NCBI GenBank assembly: GCA_039592335.1 | Contig: JBDHBX010000001.1 | Location: 124,001-188,000, forward strand | From: WVYX01 sp039592335 | GTDB lineage: Bacteria > Gemmatimonadota > Gemmatimonadetes > Gemmatimonadales > GWC2-71-9 | Direction of reading: 5' to 3' | Length of the DNA: 64,000 bases | Shown: piece by piece, positions 8,970 to 19,558 of the stretch | Layout: every line of letters begins with the position of its first letter | Position numbering within the stretch: position 1 is the first letter of the stretch | Made by a program: the position numbers and the translations under genes | Notes under the pieces: generated by a model | The model's input: the letters and a program-made list of their open reading frames with translations, nothing else | The model's database searches: none | Told to the model about the DNA's origin: nothing

Positions 8970-9581
8970 CTAATTCACCCAGACCGCGCTGATCGCAAAG
9001 CCCTTGAGCGGCGCGTCGCCAAATGCAACGCTCAACCGGGCGTCAAACTTCCGGGTCAGCTTGAAGTCGGCGCCCAGACCCAGGCCGAACGCGAAGTGGT
9101 CGCTGCCGGCCGTCACGATCAGCCCCACGGGCTCCACATACGGCACAATGCTCACGTCGGAGTCTTCCACGTTGAGCCGCCGCCCCAGCGAGAACCCGAT
9201 CGGGATGAGCGCAGTGCTGGTCCCGTTGAACCAGGCGCCGAGGCCGGTCACGACCGCGCCGTCGAGGGGGAAGTCCTCGGTGTGGGTGACGACCCGAAAG
9301 CGCCCCGCCAGCCCCATGATGATCCGGGTTTCGAGACCCTCACCGGGATCGTAGAACCCGCCTCGGGCTTCCAGGTCGAACTGCTTGTACCCGAAGCCGA
9401 AGAGGCCCTCGAGCGCGAATCCGTCGTAGTCGGGGAAGCTCATGGTGACGCCCACCTCGTTCTTGTCGAACGAGCGGTACGGGGCGTAGTAGGCTGGCAT
9501 CGCCGTCGCCTGTGCGGCCGCCTCGCCGGCGAAGCCGAACAGCGCCAGGGCCAGGATCCAGGAAGTCTTACGTCTCGACAT
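8970..9581 (-). CDS. secreted beta-barrel-like protein at the end of the atp operon
   Basis: A 203-residue protein with signal peptide (LALALFGFAGEAAAQ) and a mature region of alternating strands and turns (GVTMSFPDYDGF, FGFGYKQFDLEARGGF), like small outer-membrane barrels. Its ATG at 9581 lies 14 bases inside atpC, so it is read from the ATP synthase transcript and probably translationally coupled to atpC. It has no obvious place in ATP synthase. Function unknown. Confidence 0.7.
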   Translation of the reverse strand: MSRRKTSWILALALFGFAGEAAAQATAMPAYYAPYRSFDKNEVGVTMSFPDYDGFALEGLFGFGYKQFDLEARGGFYDPGEGLETRIIMGLAGRFRVVTHTEDFPLDGAVVTGLGAWFNGTSTALIPIGFSLGRRLNVEDSDVSIVPYVEPVGLIVTAGSDHFAFGLGLGADFKLTRKFDARLSVAFGDAPLKGFAISAVWVN

Positions 9582-9833
9582 CGCTCTCTCCCGCTTCCAC
9601 GTATTCCGCGACGACCCGCACCGTGTCGTCCACGACCTGGAGGAACCCGCCGCGCACGCGGAAGGTCTTCGTCCCGTCGTCGGTCCGTACGGTCAGTGGC
9701 CCGTCGCCCAACAGGGTCACGAAGGGGGCGTGCTTCGGCATGATGCCCACCTTCCCGTCGAACGCCGGCGCTACGACGGCATTCGCGGCCCCATGGAATA
9801 CTGACTCTTCGGGAGAGAGAACCGTGATATACA

Positions 9834-9837
<4 letters not shown>
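9568..9837 (-). CDS. atpC: F1 ATP synthase epsilon subunit (short form)
   Basis: An 89-residue epsilon subunit containing only the N-terminal beta-sandwich domain (LSPEESVFHG, IMPKHAPFVTLL, RGGFLQVVDDTVRV). The C-terminal two-helix inhibitory domain of the typical 130-140-residue protein is missing, which implies that epsilon-type autoinhibition of ATP hydrolysis is absent or weak (inference from known epsilon function). It overlaps the atpD stop by 4 bases and the following barrel gene by 14 bases. Confidence 0.92.
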
Positions 9838-11252
<1,415 letters not shown>

Positions 11253-11263
11253 ACCTTCCTCGA

Positions 11264-12127
11264 TCAGCCTTTCAGTGCTTCGGCGCCGCCGACGATCTCC
11301 GCGAGCTCCTGCGTGATCTGACCCTGGCGGGCGCGGTTGTAGATGCGGCGCAACGTGTCAATCATCTCGCCGGCGCTCTCGGTGGCATTCTTCATCGCCG
11401 TGCGACGCGCCCCGTTCTCGGACGCCGCCGTCTCGACCAGCGCGCGGTACATCCCGTTTTGCACGTACTGCGGCAGGAGTTGCCGCAGTAGCTCCTCGGG
11501 CGAGGGCTTCATCAGGTAATTAATGGTGGTCTTCCGCTCCGGCCGCGCGATCGGCAGCAGCGTGAGTAGCGTGGGCGGCGTCGAGAGCGGGTTGTTGAAC
11601 TGCGCGAAGATGACCTCGACGGCGTCCAACTCCCCCTCCCGGAACCGCTCCATAAGCGACTGCGTCAGCTCACCGGCGTGCTCGGGCGTGGGACGATCGC
11701 CGATGTCCTGCCGCTCGGTGGCGAATGTGCGGCCCATGTACTTGAAGTAGCCGATCCCCTTGCGGCCCACCCCGTGCAGCTCTACGTCAGCACCCCGAGC
11801 CTCCACGCGCTCGAGGTGGTCCCTCGCCTCTCGAATCAAGTTGGCGTTGAAGCTGCCGCACAGGCCGCGGTTGCTCGTAATCAGCAGGAGTGCGGTCTTC
11901 CGCGGCGGGCCTTTGGGGTGCCGCAGGAGGGGGAAGCGCTCCTCCAGGACGGGATCGTACAGGCTTCCGATGAGATCGGCCAACGCGGCCGCGTACGGCC
12001 GGGCCGCAACCACGCGGTCCTGCGTGCGCTTGAGGCGCGACGTGGCGACCATTTCCATGGTCTTCGTGATCTGGCGCGTCTTCTCGACCGACCGGATGCG
12101 CCGTCTCAGCTCGCGTGTCTTGGCCAT
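11264..12127 (-). CDS. atpG: F1 ATP synthase gamma subunit
   Basis: The central rotor shaft of F1, 287 residues, the normal size. The N-terminal helix (RRRIRSVEKTRQITKTMEMVA) and C-terminal helix (RRTAMKNATESAGEMI ... RQGQITQELAEIVGGAEAL) are the conserved coiled-coil ends that enter the alpha3beta3 ring. It begins 10 bases after atpA and ends 11 bases before atpD. Confidence 0.97.
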   Translation of the reverse strand: MAKTRELRRRIRSVEKTRQITKTMEMVATSRLKRTQDRVVAARPYAAALADLIGSLYDPVLEERFPLLRHPKGPPRKTALLLITSNRGLCGSFNANLIREARDHLERVEARGADVELHGVGRKGIGYFKYMGRTFATERQDIGDRPTPEHAGELTQSLMERFREGELDAVEVIFAQFNNPLSTPPTLLTLLPIARPERKTTINYLMKPSPEELLRQLLPQYVQNGMYRALVETAASENGARRTAMKNATESAGEMIDTLRRIYNRARQGQITQELAEIVGGAEALKG

Positions 12128-12137
12128 GACCCCGGGG

Positions 12138-13673
12138 TTACTCGAGCGCCTTGAACTCGTCGATCGCCTTCTCTAGGTCGGCGACCAGCTCCTTCGCCAT
12201 CGTCCGCTTCGTCCTGATCGCCTTGAAGATCTCGGGGTACTTCGCACCCATGAACTCGTGGAAGTCGGCCTCCCACTGATGCACGGTCCCGACCTCCACG
12301 TCGTCGAGGTACCCGTTGGTGACGGCGTAGATGATGCAGATCTGTTTCTCGACGGGCATCGGTTGGTACTGGGGCTGCTTCAGCACCTCCACGATGCGTT
12401 GACCACGGGCGAGCTGTGCCTGCGTGGCCGCGTCCAGGTCGGAGCCGAACTGCGCAAAGGCCTCCAGCTCTCGGTACTGCGCGTACTCGAGGCGCAGCCG
12501 CCCTGCCACCTGCTTCATCGCCTTGATCTGCGCGTTGCCGCCCACCCGCGACACCGAGATGCCCGGGTTGATGGCCGGGCGCAGGTTGGCGTAGAACAGA
12601 TCGCTTTCGAGGTAGATCTGCCCGTCTGTGATCGAGATGACGTTGGTGGGGATGTATGCCGACACGTCACCCGCCTGGGTCTCGATGACCGGCAGCGCGG
12701 TGAGCGACCCACCGCCATGCGCCTCCGACAGCTTGGCGGCGCGCTCCAGCAGGCGCGAGTGCAGATAGAACACGTCGCCCGGATACGCCTCACGGCCCGG
12801 GGGCCGACGCAGCACCAGCGAGAGCTGGCGGTAGGCCTGCGCGTGCTTCGACAGGTCGTCGTAGATGCACAGCGTGTGGCGGTGCTTCTGGTACATGAAG
12901 TACTCGGCCATGGCGCACCCGGCGTACGGCGCGATGTACTGCATCGGCGCAGGGTCGGCGGCGCCGGCCACCACGACGATGGAGTACTCCATCGCTCCGG
13001 TTTCCTTCAAGTGCTCCACGACCGCGGCCACCGTGGACATCTTCTGCCCCACCGCCACGTAGACGCAGATGACGTCCTCACCCTTCTGGTTGATGATCGT
13101 ATCGAGGGCGATGGCCGTCTTGCCGGTACCACGGTCGCCGATGATCAGCTCCCGCTGGCCACGCCCGATGGGGATCATCGAGTCCACCGCCTTGAGCCCC
13201 GTCTGCAACGGCTCCTTCACGGGCTGGCGCGCCACGATGCCGGGGGCCTTGTACTCGAGCTTCCAGAAGCTGTCGGTCTTGATCGGCCCGAGCCCATCCA
13301 TCGGATTGCCCAAGGGGTCGACCACGCGCCCGATGATCGCTTCGCCCACCGGCACCTCGAGCACGCGACCGGTGCAACGCACCTCGTCGCCTTCTTTGAG
13401 TTGGAGGTAATCGCCCAGAATGACGGCGCCGAGGTTGTCTTCCTCGAGGTTCAGCGCCAGTCCCACCACGGTCTCACCGGTCTCGGACGCAGTGAACTCC
13501 AGCATCTCGCCCGCCATCGCGTTCAGGAGACCGTAAACACGCGCGGTGCCGTCCTTCACCTCCAGCACCGAGCCAACTTCCTGGGTGTCGAGCGCCTCGA
13601 GATCGGCGGCCTCGATTTCCTTCAGCAGAACGTCCTTGAGCTCACCAGGACGCAGTACGGAATCGGTAGCCAT
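12138..13673 (-). CDS. atpA: F1 ATP synthase alpha subunit
   Basis: The non-catalytic nucleotide-binding subunit, 511 residues. The P-loop GDRGTGKTAIALD is near residue 173 and the alpha-specific C-terminal domain is complete. It is the first gene of this operon: the delta subunit (atpH) and the Fo genes atpB/E/F, which usually precede atpA, are absent upstream, so the ATP synthase genes are split between at least two loci in this genome. Confidence 0.98.
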   Translation of the reverse strand: MATDSVLRPGELKDVLLKEIEAADLEALDTQEVGSVLEVKDGTARVYGLLNAMAGEMLEFTASETGETVVGLALNLEEDNLGAVILGDYLQLKEGDEVRCTGRVLEVPVGEAIIGRVVDPLGNPMDGLGPIKTDSFWKLEYKAPGIVARQPVKEPLQTGLKAVDSMIPIGRGQRELIIGDRGTGKTAIALDTIINQKGEDVICVYVAVGQKMSTVAAVVEHLKETGAMEYSIVVVAGAADPAPMQYIAPYAGCAMAEYFMYQKHRHTLCIYDDLSKHAQAYRQLSLVLRRPPGREAYPGDVFYLHSRLLERAAKLSEAHGGGSLTALPVIETQAGDVSAYIPTNVISITDGQIYLESDLFYANLRPAINPGISVSRVGGNAQIKAMKQVAGRLRLEYAQYRELEAFAQFGSDLDAATQAQLARGQRIVEVLKQPQYQPMPVEKQICIIYAVTNGYLDDVEVGTVHQWEADFHEFMGAKYPEIFKAIRTKRTMAKELVADLEKAIDEFKALE

Positions 13674-14003
13674 AACCCTCTAATTGCGGTGTGCGAGTGG
13701 GAATTGTCGGTTTTAGCCCGGGAAAGTTACTAGGGAGGGGGGGCCGTTTACCAGCCCGGTATCGGGGTCTGACGCGAGGCTGGGGCCCTACCTGCGCGAA
13801 CTGACACTCGCCATGAGGCACGGTGCGACTCCCACCCACCGACTATGTAAGGCCCTGGATCGAGCCTACGGCCTCCTGCCGGTCAGTGCTCGCGAGGTTC
13901 GCTCCGGTAGGACCCCAGCCTCGCACCACCCCCATGAGCACTGGCCACCGGTTACGCCCACCGGCCCTGCCGCATCGCGACACTTCCCGCTTCCCGGCGG
14001 TAC
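13674..14003. other. 330-base intergenic region upstream of atpA
   Basis: This gap separates the atpA start from the end of the regulator gene at 14004 and must hold the atp promoter. I see no convincing -35/-10 pair, no tRNA and no credible small gene; a short plus-strand open frame here has no ribosome binding site or family features. Confidence 0.5.
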
Positions 14004-14774
14004 TCACACCCTGCTTCGTGTCCGCCCCCGGATGAAGCGGTTCAGCACCCCCTTGGGCCCGAGGCGGGCCAGCTCCCGGGCGGTGGCCCCGGCCACCCGC
14101 TGGGCGCTGCCGGCGAGGTGTCCGGGCGAGGAGTAGCCGAGGATGCGCGCCACGTCGGTGACGCTGTAACCGGGGTTGGCGAGCAGGTCGGCGGCCCACG
14201 CGGTGCGGGCGAGGTCGATCACCCGCTTGAGGTTGGGGGCGCCGCCGGCGGCGAACTCGCGGGAGAGGTGCTCCCGGGTGCGGCGCAGGGTCCGGGCGAT
14301 GTCGGCCGTGGTGGTGGGCGTCCCGGCCCGGTAGAGCACCTCGTCCCAGACCCGGAGTTGGAGCGTTTCGGAGAGGCGCAGCAGACGGGGCGCCTGGGAC
14401 AGCTCCTCACGACGTCGGCGGGAGGCACACTGGGCAGCGATGATTTCCCCGGCGGCCCGGTCATCGACTCCTTCCACCAGCACGGCTCGCACGCCGGCCT
14501 TGCGACAGGTGGTGAGGAGCCGGCCGTCGTCGGGCCGGAAGGCACTCAGCGCGATCACGGGAATGCGCGGATAGGCCTGCACCAGCGCAAAGGCACCCTC
14601 GGCCCACCCATTCCGCACGTCCACCACGACCGCATCTACCAACTCGCGCCGCAGCATCCCCTCGGCGCGGTCCAGGGAGCGGCAGGTGATCAGTCGGACG
14701 CCCCGGCGCGGAAGACCGCGCCGGATGGCCTGCCGCACGGCGGCGCTGCGGTGCACCAGCGGGATGACGGCCAC
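14004..14774 (-). CDS. response-regulator-like protein with AraC-type HTH domain
   Basis: A 256-residue protein. The N-terminal half (VAVIPLVHRSAAVRQAI ... DAVVVDVRNG ... PVIALSAF) resembles a receiver-like alpha/beta domain, but the usual acidic pocket is incomplete. The C-terminal half has an AraC/XylS-type helix-turn-helix (SVTDVARILGYSSPGHLAGSA near residue 205). The GTG at 14774 is chosen because it follows the NUDIX stop by one base and has GGAG seven bases upstream; longer starts would run inside the NUDIX gene. It is the last gene of the mlaEFD-nudix cluster. Targets unknown. Confidence 0.75.
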   Translation of the reverse strand: MAVIPLVHRSAAVRQAIRRGLPRRGVRLITCRSLDRAEGMLRRELVDAVVVDVRNGWAEGAFALVQAYPRIPVIALSAFRPDDGRLLTTCRKAGVRAVLVEGVDDRAAGEIIAAQCASRRRREELSQAPRLLRLSETLQLRVWDEVLYRAGTPTTTADIARTLRRTREHLSREFAAGGAPNLKRVIDLARTAWAADLLANPGYSVTDVARILGYSSPGHLAGSAQRVAGATARELARLGPKGVLNRFIRGRTRSRV

Positions 14775-14775
14775 C

Positions 14776-15243
14776 TTACGACTCCGTGGCCGGCTTTCCC
14801 TCCGGGCACACCGGTGGCGCGACCTGTGATGCCTGGCGCAGGACCGCCCGGGCATTGTCGTAGGAGATGGTCTCCAGGGCTTCCTCCCGCGTGAACCACT
14901 TGCAGGCCGTGATCCCCTCCTGGAGTTGCGGGGTGGGATCCCCCTCCTCCGACTCGAACAGGTAGAAGTGGCAGTACTTGTGGATCAGCCGGCCCCGGAA
15001 ACGGAAGTACCAGTCGATCATCCCCAGCGGCGCGCGCAGGGTGAGATCCGTGAGACCCGTCTCCTCGCCGATCTCCCGCTGGGCCGTCTCGTCGGGTGAC
15101 TCCCCCTCGTCGATGTGGCCCTTGGGGAAGCCCCAGTTCTTGTAGGAGTCCAGGATCAGGAGATAGCGCGGCCCGTCATCCGCGCAGCGGAAAACGACCC
15201 CGCCGGCACTGGTCTCGCGCTTGGCCCGCGACCGGCCGGCCAT
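14776..15243 (-). CDS. NUDIX hydrolase (Ap4A hydrolase-like)
   Basis: A 155-residue protein with a complete Nudix box: the GHIDEGES...REIGEETGL segment (about residues 42-64) supplies the metal-binding glutamates. The surrounding sequence (GGVVFRCADDG, LLILDSYKNWGFPKG) resembles bacterial diadenosine-tetraphosphate hydrolases of the MutT/NUDT2 type. Its ATG overlaps the mlaD stop by one base (TAATG), showing translational coupling to the lipid-transport genes. Substrate not proven. Confidence 0.88.
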   Translation of the reverse strand: MAGRSRAKRETSAGGVVFRCADDGPRYLLILDSYKNWGFPKGHIDEGESPDETAQREIGEETGLTDLTLRAPLGMIDWYFRFRGRLIHKYCHFYLFESEEGDPTPQLQEGITACKWFTREEALETISYDNARAVLRQASQVAPPVCPEGKPATES

Positions 15244-16250
15244 TAAAACACGCTGAACTTGAAGTACTTGCGCGGGTTGGCCTGGATATCGGCCAGCAGC
15301 TCCCGCAGCTGGATCACGGTGAGGGTTGCCTCGTGGTACAGCGCGGAGTCGGCCATGAGCATGCCCAGCGTCCCCGTCCCCTCCGAGAGGCGGGTCATGA
15401 GCGTGTCGGCCCCCAGGATGAACCGCTCGAAGCTCGCCTGGTTTGCCCGCGCCACCCCCACCACTTCCCGGAAGTCCTGCAGCGCCAGCTTCACGTCCTC
15501 GGACGCCGACGCCGTGTTGTCGAGGATCACCTCCAGCTCGCCCTGCTCGGTGGCCTCGTCCACCCGGGCCAGCGAGGCCTGTAGCCGGCGAGCGGCGTCG
15601 GCCAGCACGTCGGAGCCCTGGCGCAGGTTATCCCCCACCTCGCCGATCAGCTCGGTCTGCTGCTGGGTGAACTCGTTGATGTTGCCGGCGATCCCGGTGA
15701 AGTCCCGGATCGCCCCCTGCAGCTCGGCCACGGCCGAGGAGTCGAACACCGACTGGATGCGCGAGGAGATCGTCGTGATGTCACCCGCGATACGGTTGGC
15801 CTGCGCGGTGAGCTGGCCGATGTCCGGCAGCGTGGCGCCGGGCCACGCGTCGTCGCCCTCGGCCAGGGCCTCCTCCAACTCGCGCCGCACGTTGGGGTCG
15901 TCGGGGGGCTGCTCCAGGCTGATGATGTCGGCCTGCCACTCGCCGAACAGGGAGCGCGCGGCCGCCACGATGGCGGGACGCAAGGGCAACGCCACCCCTT
16001 CGTACACCTGGAGATCGGCCAGCACCCAGCCGCCGTCTCCCAGGCGAATTCCCTCGACGCGACCCACCCGCACACCCCGCAGCACCACCGGATCGCCCAC
16101 CCCGAGGGCGCCCACCGTGCGGAACCGCGCCTGGTACCCCTCGGCCGTGACGCCCAGCTGGGTGTTGGAGAGCCAGAAGGCCCCCGCCACCACCACGGCC
16201 ATGCCGACCAGGATGGTCGCCCCAACCACGATCTCGTCGCGCCGCTTCAC
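15243..16250 (-). CDS. mlaD: MlaD/MCE family substrate-binding protein
   Basis: A 335-residue protein with one N-terminal transmembrane helix (about residues 8-27) followed by an MCE domain (about 35-115; LGVGDPVVLRGVRVGRVEGI) and a long helical C-terminal part (about 140-320). In Mla-type systems such hexameric MCE proteins carry phospholipids across the periplasm between inner and outer membranes. The long coiled C-terminus is typical of single-MCE proteins outside Proteobacteria. The start overlaps the mlaF stop by 4 bases. Confidence 0.9.
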   Translation of the reverse strand: MKRRDEIVVGATILVGMAVVVAGAFWLSNTQLGVTAEGYQARFRTVGALGVGDPVVLRGVRVGRVEGIRLGDGGWVLADLQVYEGVALPLRPAIVAAARSLFGEWQADIISLEQPPDDPNVRRELEEALAEGDDAWPGATLPDIGQLTAQANRIAGDITTISSRIQSVFDSSAVAELQGAIRDFTGIAGNINEFTQQQTELIGEVGDNLRQGSDVLADAARRLQASLARVDEATEQGELEVILDNTASASEDVKLALQDFREVVGVARANQASFERFILGADTLMTRLSEGTGTLGMLMADSALYHEATLTVIQLRELLADIQANPRKYFKFSVF

Positions 16251-17017
16251 GTGGTCCCCCCCGTCGCGGCCGCCGCCTCGGCGTCGGCCCCGGCTTCTGG
16301 GCGTCCCTCGATGAACTGGCGCACGATCGGGTCGTGCGTGCGTTGGATCTGCTCCACAGTCCCCACCTGGCGGATCGCTCCCCGGTACAGCATGGCGATA
16401 CGGTCGCCCACGCGGTATGCGCTCGTCATGTCGTGGGTGACCACGATGCTGGTCACCCCCAGTCGCTCGCGCGTGCGCACCATGAGCTCGTTGATAACGG
16501 CCGCCGTCACGGGGTCGAGCCCCGTCGTCGGCTCGTCGTACAGAAGGTACTGCGGCTTCAGCGCGATCGCCCGGGCCAGCCCCACGCGCTTGCGCATGCC
16601 GCCCGAGAGCTCCGCGGGGTAGCGGTCTTCGCTCCCCAGCAATTCCACCATCGCGAGCGATTCCCGTACGCGCTGCTCCATCTCCCGCTCGCTAAGCTTC
16701 TGCCGCTTGAGCCCGAGCTCCAGGTTCTCGCGCACGGTCATCGAGTCGAACAGGGCCGCAAACTGGAACACGAAGCCGATATGTGACCGCAGGCCGCGCA
16801 GGCCCGGCCGGTCCAGCTCGTGCACCACGTGGCCGTCCACGGTGACCTCGCCGGCGTCGGGCTCGAGCAAGCCCACCACGTGCTTGAGGGCAACGCTCTT
16901 GCCACTCCCCGAGTAGCCGATGATCACCATCGTCTCCCCGTCCTGCACCTCCAGGGCAAAGTTGCGCAGCACTTCCTTCTCGCCGAAGCCCTTGCAGACG
17001 TTGTGGAAGACGATCAT
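16247..17017 (-). CDS. mlaF: MlaF-type ABC transporter ATPase
   Basis: A 256-residue ABC ATPase with Walker A (GYSGSGKS near residue 35), signature LSGGMRKRVGLARA near residue 138 and Walker B YLLYDEPTTGLD near residue 160. It powers lipid transport with the MlaE permease and MlaD. The first gene of a string mlaF-mlaD-nudix-regulator after mlaE, each joined by 1-4-base overlaps or a 1-base gap. Confidence 0.93.
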   Translation of the reverse strand: MIVFHNVCKGFGEKEVLRNFALEVQDGETMVIIGYSGSGKSVALKHVVGLLEPDAGEVTVDGHVVHELDRPGLRGLRSHIGFVFQFAALFDSMTVRENLELGLKRQKLSEREMEQRVRESLAMVELLGSEDRYPAELSGGMRKRVGLARAIALKPQYLLYDEPTTGLDPVTAAVINELMVRTRERLGVTSIVVTHDMTSAYRVGDRIAMLYRGAIRQVGTVEQIQRTHDPIVRQFIEGRPEAGADAEAAAATGGTT

Positions 17018-17775
17018 AGCAGCGCCACTGCCCAGAAGGCATCCAGCACCAGGATCGCCTCGGCCCCGCGCACCACGGCCGTCGTGGTCTCCTTCCCGAC
17101 CTCCTCTGCCCCACCCCGCGTGCCCAGCCCGTGATAGCTGCCGATCACCGCGATGGCGAAGCCGAACGACATAGCCTTCACCAACCCGAACCAGATGTCC
17201 TTGAACTGGTAGAACAGCCGGATGCCTTTGACGAACTCAGGAGTGGAGAGGTCGAGCAGGTTCACGGCCGTGACCCACCCGGAAACGATGCCCACTGCGG
17301 ACGCGATGGCCACCACCACCGGAAACATGAGGGTCGCCGCCATGACACGGGGTACGACCAGATACGAGAAGGGGTCGTACGCCAGCGTCTCGAGCGCATC
17401 CACCTGCTCGGTGACCTTCATGGTGCCGAGCTCGGCCGCGATGTTGGCGCCCACCCGGCCCGCCAGGGCGAGGCCCACCAGCACCGGCGCCAGCTCCAGC
17501 ATCATCGCCTTCCCCACGAACGTCCCCACGAAGTAGAGCGGCACGGCGCCGGTGAAGCTGTAGGACGACAGCAGTGCCAGGACGATGCCGGTGAACACGG
17601 CGATGAAGACGGCGATGGGCAGCGACTGCACCCCGATGCGGCGCATCTGCACCGCCGTGAGGCCTCCCCACGTCCCGATCTCCCGCATGGAGCGGAAAGT
17701 GTCGGACAGGAAATGGCCCACGCGGCCGACCCCAGTGAGCCAGCCGCCAACCCGCAGCATCAACGCATTTGGCAC
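17014..17775 (-). CDS. mlaE: MlaE-type ABC transporter permease
   Basis: A 253-residue inner-membrane permease of the MlaE/YrbE family: an N-terminal amphipathic region, about five or six hydrophobic helices, and conserved stretches (PLYFVGTFVGKAMMLELAPV, GRVGANIAAELGTMKVTEQ). Together with MlaF and MlaD it forms a phospholipid transporter that maintains outer-membrane lipid asymmetry. First gene of the operon. Confidence 0.93.
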   Translation of the reverse strand: MPNALMLRVGGWLTGVGRVGHFLSDTFRSMREIGTWGGLTAVQMRRIGVQSLPIAVFIAVFTGIVLALLSSYSFTGAVPLYFVGTFVGKAMMLELAPVLVGLALAGRVGANIAAELGTMKVTEQVDALETLAYDPFSYLVVPRVMAATLMFPVVVAIASAVGIVSGWVTAVNLLDLSTPEFVKGIRLFYQFKDIWFGLVKAMSFGFAIAVIGSYHGLGTRGGAEEVGKETTTAVVRGAEAILVLDAFWAVALL

Positions 17776-17862
17776 GCGGCCGAATTTACCGGCCGCTCCT
17801 GGGAGCGGCTAGGTGCTGGATCACGTCGCGTCGCATGCGATCACCGCAGGCACGCACGCAAA

Positions 17863-17893
17863 ACGGGGCAGATGGCGTAGCCACCTGCCCCGA
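17863..17893 (-). terminator. terminator after the sigma factor gene
   Basis: The arms 17865-17875 and 17881-17891 pair with one mismatch around a 5-base loop, and the minus strand continues with GTTTTGC. It lies 25 bases after the sigma gene stop and isolates that gene from the mla operon. Confidence 0.75.
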
Positions 17894-17915
17894 CGATTGC
17901 TCTCAACTTCAGTTG

Positions 17916-18809
17916 TTATGCCGCGAAGCTCGCGAGCGCCTTGCCGACGTCGCCCTCGCGCAGCCGCTTGAGGGCCCGGTCGCGCAGCTGGCGCACGCGC
18001 TCCCTGGTCACACCGAGCATACCGCCGATCTCCTCGAGCGTGTGCTCACGCCCACCGTCGAGCCCAAAGTACAGTCGGAGCACCTTCGCATCCCGGGCGG
18101 GAAGGCTCGTTAGCGCCTCCTCCACCTCGTCGCTCAGGAACCGCTCCATGGTCTGCTCTTCGGTGTCCGGGAGATCCTCGGCAATGAACCGCTCGATGAG
18201 CGCCCTATCGCCTTCCGGATCCAGCGGGGCATCCAGCCGCACCTCGCCCGTGTTGAGCGCGGCCAGCGACTGCACCACCTCCATGGACAGGCCGGTCGCC
18301 GAGGAGATCTCCTCGGGCGTCGGCTCCCGCCTGAGCTCCTGCCGGAGCGCCTCGGCGGTCTTCACGATCTTCGACAGATCGGCCGTCCGATTGAGGGGCA
18401 CGCGGACCGTCCGGCCCTGGCGGGCCAGGGACGCCAGGATCGCCTGGCGAATCCACCACACCGCATAGGAGATGAACTTCACCCCCTGGTCCGGGTCGAA
18501 CTTCCGGGCCGCAGTGAGGAGCCCCACGTTGCCCTCGCCAATCAGATCCGTCAGAGGCAGGCCGCGATTCTGGTACTTCTTGGCCACGGAGATCACGAAG
18601 CGCAGGTTGCGCTTGGCCAGCTCCTGCATGGCCTCCGTGTCTCCCGCCCGGACCTCCTTGGCCAGCGCGATCTCCTCTGCGGGGGTCAGCAAAGGCGTCT
18701 TGCTCACCTCGTAGAGGTACTGGTCCAGCAGGTCGCGGTCGTCCTCGTTGACAGCGATGGACGGCGCCACGCGGCGGCGCCGCTTCTTCCGTTGCTTCTT
18801 CTCAGCCAT
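17916..18809 (-). CDS. primary-type (group 1/2) sigma factor
   Basis: A 297-residue RNA polymerase sigma factor. After a basic lysine/arginine-rich head, region 1.2 (DLLDQYLYEVSKTPLLTPAEE), region 2 (RNLRFVISVAKKYQNRGL; DLIGEGNVGLL; FISYAVWWIRQAI), region 3 and region 4 (ITRERVRQLRDRALKRLR-like near the C-terminus) are all present. It lacks a long region 1.1, as in HrdB/RpoS-like or small RpoD proteins, and should recognise -35/-10 promoters. Single-gene unit with its own terminator. Whether it is the housekeeping sigma or an alternative cannot be decided here. Confidence 0.92.
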   Translation of the reverse strand: MAEKKQRKKRRRRVAPSIAVNEDDRDLLDQYLYEVSKTPLLTPAEEIALAKEVRAGDTEAMQELAKRNLRFVISVAKKYQNRGLPLTDLIGEGNVGLLTAARKFDPDQGVKFISYAVWWIRQAILASLARQGRTVRVPLNRTADLSKIVKTAEALRQELRREPTPEEISSATGLSMEVVQSLAALNTGEVRLDAPLDPEGDRALIERFIAEDLPDTEEQTMERFLSDEVEEALTSLPARDAKVLRLYFGLDGGREHTLEEIGGMLGVTRERVRQLRDRALKRLREGDVGKALASFAA

Positions 18810-19014
18810 CCTATTCCTTTATATGAGGTTGCGCACCGGGACACCGCCTGGAGGGGGGTCCCAGCGATCGGCACATAACCTACACGCCCACTCGCAGTAC
18901 ACCAGAGGCGCCTCCAGGTTCGCGGCCTCTCAGGGCCCCATTGACACCCCCTAAAGCCCCAGATAGCTTGCCATGTTCCCGGCGGGAGGCTCCTGGGGAG
19001 CGGTCTAATATAAC

Positions 19015-19087
19015 GGGGGCGTAGCTCAGTTGGGAGAGCGCGTGAATGGCATTCACGAGGTCAGGGGTTCGATTCCCCTCGCCTCCA
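19015..19087 (+). tRNA. tRNA-Ala (GGC)
   Basis: Full cloverleaf: 7-bp acceptor stem (one G-T pair), D arm GCTC/GAGC, anticodon loop ATGGCAT, T arm AGGGG-TTCGATT-CCCCT, discriminator A. CCA is not encoded. Confidence 0.97.
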
Positions 19088-19134
19088 TTCGGACGCTCGG
19101 GCCCACGGAGCCGGCTCGCCAGGGCCCAAAATAA

Positions 19135-19207
19135 GCGGGAATAGCTCAGTTGGTAGAGCACAACCTTGCCAAGGTTGGGGTCGCGGGTTCGAGTCCCGTT
19201 TCCCGCT
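19135..19207 (+). tRNA. tRNA-Gly (GCC)
   Basis: Full cloverleaf: acceptor GCGGGAA/TTCCCGC, anticodon loop TTGCCAA on a 5-bp stem, T arm with TTCGAGT loop, discriminator T. CCA is not encoded. Confidence 0.97.
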
Positions 19208-19225
19208 CTACTGGAGGGAAATCGG

Positions 19226-19299
19226 CGCGGGGTGGAGCAGTCTGGTAGCTCGCCGGGCTCATAACCCGGAGGTCGCGGGTTCAAATCCCGCCCCCGCTA
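19226..19299 (+). tRNA. initiator tRNA-fMet (CAT)
   Basis: Anticodon loop CTCATAA on a stem with three consecutive G-C pairs (GGG/CCC) and an unpaired first base (C1 against T72): the hallmarks of bacterial initiator tRNA. T loop TTCAAAT; discriminator A. Confidence 0.97.
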
Positions 19300-19395
19300 C
19301 TGACTCGATGGGCAGACGGCTAGACCCAACGACGGCTAGACGGTCGCGGAACAGCAGGACCTGCCCGTCTGGCCGTTTGGCTATTTGTCTGTTTC

Positions 19396-19469
19396 GGGCG
19401 GTTAGCTCAGTTGGTTAGAGCGCCACGTTGACATCGTGGAGGTCACAAGTTCGAATCTTGTACCGCCCA
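19396..19469 (+). tRNA. tRNA-Val (GAC)
   Basis: Acceptor GGGCGGT/ACCGCCC, anticodon loop TTGACAT on stem CCACG/CGTGG, T loop TTCGAAT, discriminator A. Confidence 0.97.
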
Positions 19470-19476
19470 TCGGAAT

Positions 19477-19550
19477 GCGCCCATAGCTCAACTGGATAGA
19501 GCGTTTGGCTACGGACCAAGAGGTTGGGGGTTCGAGTCCTCCTGGGCGCA
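19477..19550 (+). tRNA. tRNA-Arg (ACG)
   Basis: Acceptor GCGCCCA/TGGGCGC, anticodon loop CTACGGA (A34, to be edited to inosine by TadA), T loop TTCGAGT, discriminator A. It starts 7 bases after tRNA-Val. Confidence 0.97.
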
Positions 19551-19558
19551 TTCTCTTG

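Noticed and set aside
14118..14894. Plus-strand frame opposite the regulator
   Set aside because: Shadow of the HTH and NUDIX genes with unnatural composition.
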